DNA from: Pseudomonadota bacterium
GTDB taxonomy: Bacteria > Pseudomonadota > Alphaproteobacteria > Rhodobacterales > Rhodobacteraceae
Assembly (NCBI GenBank): GCA_027592105.1
Contig: JAQCLA010000003.1
Span: 1 to 36,492, forward strand
Reading direction: 5' to 3'
Length of the DNA: 36,492 nt
Shown: positions 28,406-36,492 of the stretch, one piece after another
How positions within the stretch are numbered: the first letter of the stretch is position 1
Layout of the letters: every line of letters starts with the position of its first letter
The notes under the pieces: model-generated
Database searches by the model: none
Seen by the model: the letters and a program-made list of their open reading frames with translations, nothing else
Told to the model about the DNA's origin: nothing
Translations under genes and position numbers: made by a program

Positions 28406-29081
28406 TCTTGTGATAAAGATGGGTGAAGGTTGCCGCGCCGATGATCGGCACGAGCAGGTTGACCACCGGAATGGTCAGCGGCACAGCCATCACCACGCCC
28501 GCGATGAACAGCCGGCCGCCATTGGCGCGGCGAAACGCCGACGCCCCAGCCGCGTCATGGCGGCGCAAGGCGACCAGCTGGCCATATTCGCGCCCCAAGA
28601 GGTAGCCGTTCACCCCCCAAAACAATAGCGGCGCGATAGGGGCAAACAGCAAGTATGCGATCAGCGCCACAAGGTTGACCGCCACCACCACACCCAAAAA
28701 CCGCGCCGCATCGCCCAACCCTTCGATCAGGCCGATCCGACGCGCGGGGGGCAGGCCGGGATAATGGCGATCCTCGACCACATCGGCGACCTTGTCCAAG
28801 AAAATCCCCATGAAGGCGGTGGCCACGGGGATCATCAAAAGCGCCGAGAGCAGCAAGAACACCGGCAGGCCGACCCAACCGATCACGGCACCCGTCAGGT
28901 CGATCTGGCCGATCCAAGGTAGGCTGAAGCTCCCGGGCAAAAGCCAACCCAAGATCGCGACAAACCCTAGGTAAAAGACCACAAGTAGGCCGATGGTCAG
29001 CCCAAGGCCCATCGCCAAAACACAAGGAAAGCGGCGGTCGCCCAGCTGCGCGATGGCGCTGGCCACGGCCGATGCGATCAT
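28350..29081 (-). CDS. EI24 / CysZ-like integral membrane protein
   Basis: MIASAVASAIAQLGDRRFPCVLAMGLGLTIGLLVV...; several TM helices; ATGA overlap with upstream nitroreductase gene. Confidence 0.8.
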   Translation of the reverse strand: MIASAVASAIAQLGDRRFPCVLAMGLGLTIGLLVVFYLGFVAILGWLLPGSFSLPWIGQIDLTGAVIGWVGLPVFLLLSALLMIPVATAFMGIFLDKVADVVEDRHYPGLPPARRIGLIEGLGDAARFLGVVVAVNLVALIAYLLFAPIAPLLFWGVNGYLLGREYGQLVALRRHDAAGASAFRRANGGRLFIAGVVMAVPLTIPVVNLLVPIIGAATFTHLYHKISATRPSQSGYKDRNPQP

Positions 29082-29650
29082 GTGTCGACCCATGTGGCGA
29101 TCGCATCCAGATCGGGGCGCGGGCGGGCGGGCGGCTCTTGCTGGGGGGTGCCCAGATGCACGAAACCCGCCACCGCTTGTGGTGCGGCCAATCCAAAGGC
29201 TTGAGCGAGAAAATCGGCGTCGCGCGCCATCCAGCCGGTCAGCCAATGCCCGGCGAAACCTGCAGCTTGCGCTGCGTTCACAAGGCTAAGGCAGGCCAAG
29301 GCCGCTGTTTGTTCTTGTTCGATCAAGGGGATAGGTCGGTCTGTTTGCGGCGCGAAGATCACCGCCACCGTCAGCGGCGCATCGTCGAAAGCGGCGGCTT
29401 GTTTGACCAGCTTGTCGCGATCGCGCCCCTGCGCCGTGCCGATCTCGCGGGTGAGCCGCGCCATGCGCTCGATGGCGGGTTTGCGCAGGATGTGAAAGCG
29501 AAACGGCACCAGCTTGCCGTGATCAGGCACGCGGGCGGCAGCGGTCAAAAGCGCGCGCAGCATCGCGTCATCGGGAATGGGCGCGCTAAGCATGCGCACA
29601 GGCACCGAGCGGCGGTTGAGAAGGAATGAAAGCGGTGTCGTGGTATCCAT
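29078..29650 (-). CDS. nitroreductase family protein
   Basis: MDTTTPLSFLLNRRSVPVRMLSAPIPDDAMLRALLTAAARVPDHGKLVPFRFHIL. Confidence 0.9.
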   Translation of the reverse strand: MDTTTPLSFLLNRRSVPVRMLSAPIPDDAMLRALLTAAARVPDHGKLVPFRFHILRKPAIERMARLTREIGTAQGRDRDKLVKQAAAFDDAPLTVAVIFAPQTDRPIPLIEQEQTAALACLSLVNAAQAAGFAGHWLTGWMARDADFLAQAFGLAAPQAVAGFVHLGTPQQEPPARPRPDLDAIATWVDT

Positions 29651-29692
29651 CTAGCCGATCTCGTGTTGTATCTGTGACCGATCAAGGGGGTG

Positions 29693-29718
29693 GGTCGAAA
29701 AACCCGGATTTTTCGGCC
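29693..29718. terminator. hairpin downstream of topA (putative)
   Basis: GGTCGAAAAA-CCCGGA-TTTTTCGGCC, 10-bp stem with one G-U, just beyond the topA stop. Confidence 0.5.
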
Positions 29719-29730
29719 CCGCCCCCGCGA

Positions 29731-32460
29731 TCAGCCCTTTTTCGCAGCCGGTTTTGCCTTGGGCTTTGCGGCGGCTTTCTTGGGTTTGGCCGCCGCCTTG
29801 GGTTTGGCGGTCTTGGCTTTGACGGCTTTCGACCCTTTGCCGCCCTTGGCCGCTTTCTCGGCGATCAATGCGACCGCCTCTGCCAGCGTCAGCGCCTCGG
29901 GGGCGACATCCTTGGGCAAGGTGGCGTTGATCTTGTCCCATTTCACATAAGGCCCGTAGCGCCCCGCCATGACTTGGATCGGGCCGCCATGTTCCGGATG
30001 CTCGCCCAATTCGTTGAGCGGTGCTGCGGCCGTCGCACCCCGGCCGCCGCGACCGGCGGCTTTGGCGGCCAAAAGCTCGACCGCGCGGTTCATGCCGATG
30101 GTCCAGACCTCGTCCACCTCGGGCAGGTTGGCATAGATCGGCTTGGCCGCATCAGTGGATTTGTAGCTGACATAGGGGCCATAGCGCCCAATCGCGGCCT
30201 CGACGGGCTGGCCGTCTTCGGGGTGGGGGCCGATCATCCGGGGCAGGTTCAACAGCCTGAGGGCCGCGTCCAGGTCCATCGACGCCACCTCCCAACCCTT
30301 GGGCAGCGAGGCGCGCTTGGGCTTGGGCTCTTCGCTGGTGGCCTCGCCAAGTTGGACATAAGGGCCGAAGCGCCCGTCACGCAGCGTTACGGGCAATGAG
30401 CTGTCGGGGTCCACGCCCAGCATCTTGCCATCGCCACCCAGCGATGTGCCATCTTCGCCCTCCGGGTTCGGCGGGCCGAAGGGGCGGGTATAGCGGCACT
30501 CGGGGTAGTTCCCACAGCCTATAAAGGCCCCGCCAGACCGCGCCGTGCGCATGGAAAGCCGGCCTGTGCCGCACGATGGGCAGCCGCGCGGGTCCGATCC
30601 ATCGGGCTTGGGCGGGAACAGATGCGGTTCCAGCACCTCGTTGATCTTTTCCAGCACTTCGGTGATGCGCAATTCGGCGGTCTCGGCCAGCGAGGCCGAG
30701 AAATCACGCCAAAATGCGTCAAGCACGCTTTTGTATGCGCGCGCGCCTGCGCTGACCTCGTCAAGCTGGTTTTCCAGATCGGCGGTAAAGTCGAACTCGA
30801 CATATTTGCCAAAGTAATTGACCAAGAATGCCGTCACCAATCGCCCCTTATCCTCGGGGATCAGGCGGTTTTTCTCTTTGCGCACATAGCCGCGCGCCAC
30901 GATCGTATCGAGGATCGAGGCATAGGTGGATGGCCGCCCGATGCCCAGTTCCTCCATCCGCTTGACCAAGGTCGCCTCGGTGTAGCGGGGGGGTGGCTGG
31001 GTGAAATGCTGCTGGCCCAGCACCGCGCCATCGCCCGACAAAAGGGCGGCCGCATCTTCGGCCATGCCCGATTGGGGCGCAGATTTGCCGGCGAGCTTGG
31101 CCCAATCATCCGACAGCGCGCGTGCAGCGGGTTTGAGCGCCTCGCCGCGCGCCATTTGCGGCAGGCGGCGGCTTTCTTCATCCTCGGCATCGTCGCGGCC
31201 TTCCTCATAGACCTTGAGGAATCCGTCGAACAACATGACTTGCCCCGTCGCGCGCAACTCGACCTGTGCGTCTGCGCTGGCGATGGTCACGGTGGTGCGT
31301 TCAAGCCGGGCGGCCTCCATCTGGCTGGCGATGGTGCGTTTCCAGATCAATTCGTAAAGCTTGCGCTGGTCATCTTCGCTCAGGCGCAAGTCGCCGGGGG
31401 CTTTCTCCATATCGGTGGGGCGAATACATTCGTGCGCCTCTTGCGCATTCTTGGCCTTGTTTTTGTACATGCGCGGATCGGCGGGGACATATTCGGCGCC
31501 GAAACGCGCCTTTATCGCGTCGCGCGCCGCATGGACCGCCTCGGGGGCCATGTCGATGCCATCGGTCCGCATATAGGTGATATGGCCCGCCTCATAGAGG
31601 CGCTGGGCGGCACTCATGGTCTGGCGCGCACCCATGCCGTATTTGCGGCTTGCCTCTTGTTGCAGGGTCGAGGTCATGAAGGGGGGCGCGGGGTTGCGAT
31701 TGGCGGGCTTTGCCTCGACATCCGTGACCGATAGGGCGCGCGAATGCACCGCTTGTACGGCAAGGCTGGCCTCGGCGGCAGTGGCAAGGTCGTGCTTGTC
31801 GAGCTTGCGGCCACGCAGATGGGTCAGGCGCGCTTCGAATTGTTGGCCGCGCGCTGTCTCGAACACGCCGCGCACCGACCAATATTCGCGGCCACGAAAG
31901 GCCTCGATCTCCATCTCGCGGTCGGTGATGATCCGAAGTGCCACGGATTGCACGCGGCCTGCCGATTTCGCGCCGGGCAGCTTGCGCCACAACACCGGCG
32001 ACAGGTTGAAGCCCACCAGATAATCAAGTGCGCGGCGCGCCAGATAGGCCTCGACCAGCTCCATATCGACTTGGCGAGGGTTTTTCATCGCCTCGGTCAC
32101 GGCGGATTTAGTGATGGCGTTGAAAACCACGCGGCTGACGGGGGTGCCCGCCTTGATCGCCTTGCGGCTGGTCAGCGCCTCTTGCAGGTGCCAGCTGATC
32201 GCCTCGCCCTCGCGGTCGGGGTCGGTGGCGAGGATCAGAACCGGGTCATCTTTCAGCGCATCGGCGATGGCTTTGACATGTTTGCGCGAGTCGGTGGCAA
32301 TCTCCCACTCCATCGCGAAACCCTGTTCGGGGTCGACCGAGCCATCCTTGGAGGGCAGGTCACGCACATGCCCATAAGAGGCCAACACAGTGTAATCGCT
32401 GCCAAGATAGCTGTTGATGGTCTTGGCCTTGGCGGGCGATTCGACGACGACGACGGGCAT
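29731..32460 (-). CDS. topA: DNA topoisomerase I
   Basis: MPVVVVESPAKAKTINSYLGSDYTVLASYGHVRDLP...LATDPDREGEAISWHL...ITYMRTDG; Lys-rich C-terminal tail. Confidence 0.98.
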   Translation of the reverse strand: MPVVVVESPAKAKTINSYLGSDYTVLASYGHVRDLPSKDGSVDPEQGFAMEWEIATDSRKHVKAIADALKDDPVLILATDPDREGEAISWHLQEALTSRKAIKAGTPVSRVVFNAITKSAVTEAMKNPRQVDMELVEAYLARRALDYLVGFNLSPVLWRKLPGAKSAGRVQSVALRIITDREMEIEAFRGREYWSVRGVFETARGQQFEARLTHLRGRKLDKHDLATAAEASLAVQAVHSRALSVTDVEAKPANRNPAPPFMTSTLQQEASRKYGMGARQTMSAAQRLYEAGHITYMRTDGIDMAPEAVHAARDAIKARFGAEYVPADPRMYKNKAKNAQEAHECIRPTDMEKAPGDLRLSEDDQRKLYELIWKRTIASQMEAARLERTTVTIASADAQVELRATGQVMLFDGFLKVYEEGRDDAEDEESRRLPQMARGEALKPAARALSDDWAKLAGKSAPQSGMAEDAAALLSGDGAVLGQQHFTQPPPRYTEATLVKRMEELGIGRPSTYASILDTIVARGYVRKEKNRLIPEDKGRLVTAFLVNYFGKYVEFDFTADLENQLDEVSAGARAYKSVLDAFWRDFSASLAETAELRITEVLEKINEVLEPHLFPPKPDGSDPRGCPSCGTGRLSMRTARSGGAFIGCGNYPECRYTRPFGPPNPEGEDGTSLGGDGKMLGVDPDSSLPVTLRDGRFGPYVQLGEATSEEPKPKRASLPKGWEVASMDLDAALRLLNLPRMIGPHPEDGQPVEAAIGRYGPYVSYKSTDAAKPIYANLPEVDEVWTIGMNRAVELLAAKAAGRGGRGATAAAPLNELGEHPEHGGPIQVMAGRYGPYVKWDKINATLPKDVAPEALTLAEAVALIAEKAAKGGKGSKAVKAKTAKPKAAAKPKKAAAKPKAKPAAKKG

Positions 32461-32611
32461 GTACTGATTTCCTGTTCCGGCCGGGGGCCTAATGGCGGCG
32501 GACCATGTGGGCGTTGTGGGCGCCTTGTCAATGCGTCAGGAGCCGGTGAAAAGCCCCTCATTTTTAATGAGAGATTTTTTGGCGCCTTGTGGCGGCGATG
32601 CCTTTGACCGG

Positions 32612-33790
32612 TCAGAGCCGGGTCAAAAGACCGCCACCACCGCGCTGAATGCGCCCGGCCAGTTCGAGGATCGCCAAGGCCTGCGCCACGGCGCGGGGCG
32701 GTTGGCCGAGGTCGCGGATCAGCTGATCCTCGGCCACCGGCGCGCTGCCCATCAGGGCAAGGATCGCCCCCTCCAGCCCGCCATCGGGGCGGGGTGTGGG
32801 GGCAGGGGATGGCGCGATCATGTCGCTGGGTGATGGGCGCGGGCGGGTGCGGGGCGCGCTTGCGTCTTGGCCCCCCGCGACTGGGCCCAATGCGGCGATC
32901 ACATCCTCGGCGTTGCGCACAAGCGTGGCACCATCGCGGATCAACAGGTTGCCGCCACCTGCGCGCGCATCCATCGGATGGCCCGGCACGGCCATGACCT
33001 CGCGGCCCTGATCAAGCGCGATCCGCGCGGTGATCAGCGAGCCTGACCGCGTCGCGGCTTCGACCACGATCACGGCGCGCGCCAGCCCCGACACGATACG
33101 GTTGCGGCGCGGGAAATGGCGTGCCTGCGGATGCAGGCCAAAGGGCATTTCGCTGAGCAACAGCCCCTTTTGCGCGATCTCGGCGGCGAGATCGGTATTT
33201 TCGGCGGGGTAGATGCAATCAAGCCCGCCTGCCAGCACCGCGATGGTGCCGCTGTCCATGCTGGCGTGATGGGCCAACGCGTCGATCCCGCGGGCCAGCC
33301 CCGAGGCGATGACAAAGCCTGCCGCCCCCAGATCGGCGGCCAGCCGCCGCGCCATCCGCGCCCCCAGCGCCGAGGCATTGCGCGTGCCAACCATCGCCAC
33401 CACGGGGCGCGTCAAAAGCGCGACACCCCCCTTGGCCCAAAGGATGGGCGGCGCATCGGCGACATCGGCCAATGCGGCGGGGTATGCGGCATCACCCAAG
33501 CACAGCATCCGTGCGCCGGCGCGCTTGGCGGCCTTGATCTCGGCCAGGGCCACGGGTTCGGGGCAGGGGGTGTAGCTGTCCACGCCTGCCGCCTGCGCAA
33601 TCGCGGGCAGGGCGCCCAGCGCCTCTTGCGCGCTGCCATGCGCATCCATCAGCCGCAGATAGGTTGCAGGCCCCACGCGCCGCGAACGGATCAGGCGCAG
33701 TCGCGCGATTTGATCCGCCTCATCGGCGACAGGGGGCGGCACGAAGATGGGGGCGGGTTCGTCAAATCCGAACGCGATCTCGTATGGCAT
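32612..33790 (-). CDS. dprA: DNA-processing protein DprA
   Basis: VGTRNASALGARMARRLAADLGAAGFVIASGLARGIDALAHHASM...PRRNRIVSGLARAVIVVEAATRSGSLITARIA. Confidence 0.95.
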   Translation of the reverse strand: MPYEIAFGFDEPAPIFVPPPVADEADQIARLRLIRSRRVGPATYLRLMDAHGSAQEALGALPAIAQAAGVDSYTPCPEPVALAEIKAAKRAGARMLCLGDAAYPAALADVADAPPILWAKGGVALLTRPVVAMVGTRNASALGARMARRLAADLGAAGFVIASGLARGIDALAHHASMDSGTIAVLAGGLDCIYPAENTDLAAEIAQKGLLLSEMPFGLHPQARHFPRRNRIVSGLARAVIVVEAATRSGSLITARIALDQGREVMAVPGHPMDARAGGGNLLIRDGATLVRNAEDVIAALGPVAGGQDASAPRTRPRPSPSDMIAPSPAPTPRPDGGLEGAILALMGSAPVAEDQLIRDLGQPPRAVAQALAILELAGRIQRGGGGLLTRL

Positions 33791-33854
33791 GGCGCCATGC
33801 CTAGCCGCGAAATGGTTAACGCCCCGTTACTGCCCCGTCACCGATGCGCGCGGA

Positions 33855-35279
33855 TCACGCGGCAGAGCCGCCCACGGTCAGCCCGCCGATCATCAGCGTC
33901 GGCTGGCCCACGCCCACAGGCACCCATTGGCCCGCCTTGCCGCAATTGCCCATCCCGGGGTCCAGCGCCATGTCATTGCCGATGGCGCGGATCTGTTGCA
34001 GCGCGGTGGCGCCATCCCCGATCAGCGTCGCGCCTTTGACCGCGGCGCCGATGACGCCGTTCTTGACCCGGTAGGCCTCGGTGCAACTGAACACGAACTT
34101 GCCATTGGTGATATCGACCTGACCGCCGCCGAAGCCTACGGCATAGATCCCATCCTTGAGATCGGCCAAGATCCCCGCAGGGTCGGCATTGCCGCCCAGC
34201 ATATAGGTGTTGGTCATCCGCGCCATCGGCGCATGGGCATAGCTTTCGCGCCGCCCATTGCCGGTGGGGGCGACCCCCATCAGCCGGGCGGATTGGCGAT
34301 CTTGCATATAGCCCACCAAGATCCCGTCATCGATCAGCACGTTTTTCGCGCTGGGCGTGCCTTCGTCATCGACCGAGATCGAGCCGCGCCTGTCGGGGAT
34401 CGTGCCGTCATCAAGCACGGTCACGCCGGGTGCGGCGATGCGTTGGCCCATCAGCCCGGCAAAGGCGGATTGGTTCTTGCGGTTGAAATCCCCCTCAAGC
34501 CCGTGGCCCACCGCCTCATGTAGCAAGATGCCCGGCCAGCCGGGGCCAAGCACCACATCCATGATCCCCGCCGGGGCGGAGACAGAACCAAGATTGACGA
34601 CCGCGATGCGCAGCGCCTCGTGGACCAGCCCTTCCCAATGGGTGCGCTCCATCAGGCTGGTGAGGCCGATTCGGCCCCCCCCACCCGCGCTGCCGGATTC
34701 GCGCCGACCATTCTCTTCGGCGATGATCGAGACATTGAGCCGGACCATCGGTCGCACATCGCGCATCCGCGTGCCCTCGGGGCGCAGAATCTCGACCTCT
34801 TGATGGCTGGCGGCAAGCGAGGCCGAGACCTGCACGACACGCGGGTCGAGCGCGCGGGCATAGGCGTCGATCTCGGCCAGCATGGAGAGTTTCACGCCGA
34901 ACTCCGCCCCTGCCATCGGGTCGGCATCGGTATAAAGATGACGGTTCGTACCCATCGGTGCATCGGCCAGAACACCGCCGCCTGCACCAACGGCCAGCCG
35001 GGTGGTTTCACTGGCGCGGCGCAAGGATGCTTCGGAAATCTCGGTGGAATGGGCATATCCCGCCACCTCACCCTTGACCGCGCGCAGGCCGAACCCCTCG
35101 GCGGCGTCGTAACTTGCGGTCCGCACACGCCCGTCATCGAAGACCAAAACCTCCGAGCGGCGGCGTTCGAGAAACAGCTCGCCATCTTCGGCCCCGTCGG
35201 TGGCCGCGCGCAAGATCGCAAGCGCCGCTTCTTCGTCGATCAGCGTCTCGAATGGGCGGAAAGGGGGGTGTTGGGACAT
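33855..35279 (-). CDS. tldD: metalloprotease TldD
   Basis: VVLGPGWPGILLHEAVGHGLEGDFNRKNQSAFAG (HExxxH motif) and ERRRSEVLVFDDGRVRTASYDAAEGFGLRAV. Confidence 0.95.
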   Translation of the reverse strand: MSQHPPFRPFETLIDEEAALAILRAATDGAEDGELFLERRRSEVLVFDDGRVRTASYDAAEGFGLRAVKGEVAGYAHSTEISEASLRRASETTRLAVGAGGGVLADAPMGTNRHLYTDADPMAGAEFGVKLSMLAEIDAYARALDPRVVQVSASLAASHQEVEILRPEGTRMRDVRPMVRLNVSIIAEENGRRESGSAGGGGRIGLTSLMERTHWEGLVHEALRIAVVNLGSVSAPAGIMDVVLGPGWPGILLHEAVGHGLEGDFNRKNQSAFAGLMGQRIAAPGVTVLDDGTIPDRRGSISVDDEGTPSAKNVLIDDGILVGYMQDRQSARLMGVAPTGNGRRESYAHAPMARMTNTYMLGGNADPAGILADLKDGIYAVGFGGGQVDITNGKFVFSCTEAYRVKNGVIGAAVKGATLIGDGATALQQIRAIGNDMALDPGMGNCGKAGQWVPVGVGQPTLMIGGLTVGGSAA

Positions 35280-35463
35280 GTCGCCTCCGGCGCTGAAGGG
35301 CTGCGTTGAAAATGACCTGTGTCAAATCCGAGCAGGGGTGAGACATTTCGACCAAATGCCTTGGCTTGTCCTCAGCTATATGGTCCACACCACAAAGAAC
35401 GCAACGGCGCGTCGCAGATCAACTTATGGCTGTGCACGCCCGGGATAGACAGGACAGACCGGC

Positions 35464-36354
35464 ATGACCATTCGCAAGACGCTCAGCGGCCTCGGGGCCG
35501 CGATTGGTGCAACCATCATCGCGGGCATGGCAACGGCCCAGACCGTCGGCATGCGCGATGGTCTCGAGATTATCGGCGCGCCGACACCGGGCGCGATCGG
35601 CTTTCAGCCCGGCGTGACCGAGTTGGCCCGCGATGTGCGCGCGCTCGACACTTTCTTGCTGGTGATCATGACAGTCATCGTGCTGTTCGTGACCGCATTG
35701 CTGTTTTGGTCGATCATCCGCCATAACGCCAAGGCGAACCCGACGCCTGCAAGCTTTACCCACAACACCAAGATCGAGATTACCTGGACGGTTGTGCCGA
35801 TGATCATTCTGGTGGTGATCGGCGCCTTCTCGCTGCCGATCTTGTTCAAGCAGCAATCCATTCCCGAGGCCGAGGTGGTGGTCAAAGCCACAGGCTACCA
35901 GTGGTATTGGGGCTATGAATACCCCGAGCATGGCATCGTCTATGACAGCTTCATGCTGCGCGAGGACGAGTTGGCCGAGTATGGCTATGGCCGCGACGAA
36001 TATCTGCTGGCCACCGACACCGCCGTCGTTGTGCCGACAGGTGCCGTGGTCGTGGTGCAGGTCACCGGCGCCGATGTGATCCACTCTTGGACCATCCCCG
36101 CCTTTGGCGTGAGGCAAGACGGCGTTCCGGGTCGTCTGGCCGAATTGTGGTTCGAGGTCGAGGAAGGCCAAGAGGGCGTCTATTTCGGCCAATGCTCGGA
36201 GCTGTGCGGCGTGAACCATGCCTATATGCCGATCACGGTCTTTGCCGTGACGCAGGCGGAATACGATGCTTGGATCAATGGCGAGGCGCAGGATTTCGCC
36301 AGCGCCGGTGGCATGCGCGCACCGCGCATTCTGGAACTGGCTTCGGCTGATTAA
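35464..36354 (+). CDS. coxB: cytochrome c oxidase subunit II
   Basis: Signal peptide, two TM helices, CuA motif YFGQCSELCGVNHAYMPI. Confidence 0.97.
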   Translation: MTIRKTLSGLGAAIGATIIAGMATAQTVGMRDGLEIIGAPTPGAIGFQPGVTELARDVRALDTFLLVIMTVIVLFVTALLFWSIIRHNAKANPTPASFTHNTKIEITWTVVPMIILVVIGAFSLPILFKQQSIPEAEVVVKATGYQWYWGYEYPEHGIVYDSFMLREDELAEYGYGRDEYLLATDTAVVVPTGAVVVVQVTGADVIHSWTIPAFGVRQDGVPGRLAELWFEVEEGQEGVYFGQCSELCGVNHAYMPITVFAVTQAEYDAWINGEAQDFASAGGMRAPRILELASAD

Positions 36355-36362
36355 TCCGGTTA

Positions 36363-36380
36363 GCCGGGCCTTGGCCCGGC
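36363..36380. repeat. strong inverted repeat in the coxB-ctaB intercistronic region
   Basis: GCCGGGCC-TT-GGCCCGGC; further small hairpins follow to 36405. Confidence 0.7.
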
Positions 36381-36435
36381 CAGCTTGATTGCTGGGCAAC
36401 AGCCCGGCCTAAGGACAGGAAACACGGCACAGGCC

Positions 36436-36492
36436 ATGACCGACGCAACAACCAACACCACCATCCAAGCCGCCGAGGGCGAGGCCTGTTTC
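36436..36492 (+). CDS. ctaB: start of probable protoheme IX farnesyltransferase (truncated by window end)
   Basis: MTDATTNTTIQAAEGEACF...; assigned mainly from position directly after coxB. Confidence 0.5.
   Translation, partial: MTDATTNTTIQAAEGEACF

Noticed and set aside
29311-29325. GTTCTTGTTC as a second LexA site
   Set aside because: Spacing between the GTTC half-sites is 2 nt, not 7, and it lies inside the nitroreductase gene.

Overview
GC-rich alphaproteobacterial chromosome segment. Gene content and neighbourhoods (hflK-hflC-DUF2065-degP, DUF2842, DUF1467, DUF2927, coxB-ctaB) point to Rhodobacterales/Rhodobacteraceae. The window is mostly core housekeeping: apt, glmU-glmS, gph, pyrG, secG, purA, thiamine diphosphokinase, rpiA, gor, hflKC, degP-type protease, 2Fe-2S ferredoxin, aspS, methylmalonyl-CoA epimerase, topA, dprA, tldD, coxB and the first codons of ctaB. 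There is one tRNA-Leu(UAA) and several hairpin terminators. I found no CRISPR array, rRNA, prophage or obvious multi-gene defence or biosynthetic island. The most unusual signal is a 126-aa ORF (24081-24461, minus) that resembles only the C-terminal OB-fold segment of the error-prone polymerase DnaE2. It starts 2 nt downstream of a perfect alphaproteobacterial LexA box (GTTC-N7-GTTC) with a possible leaderless promoter. It is either an SOS-regulated stand-alone OB-fold gene or the scar of a deleted mutasome cassette. Other points of interest are a serine recombinase with His at a normally Arg active-site position, a 795-aa acidic low-complexity protein with folded-looking ends, an unlisted 33-codon small ORF between DUF2065 and degP, and several unexplained palindromes or alternative hairpins. 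All family calls are from reading the translations; no database search was run.
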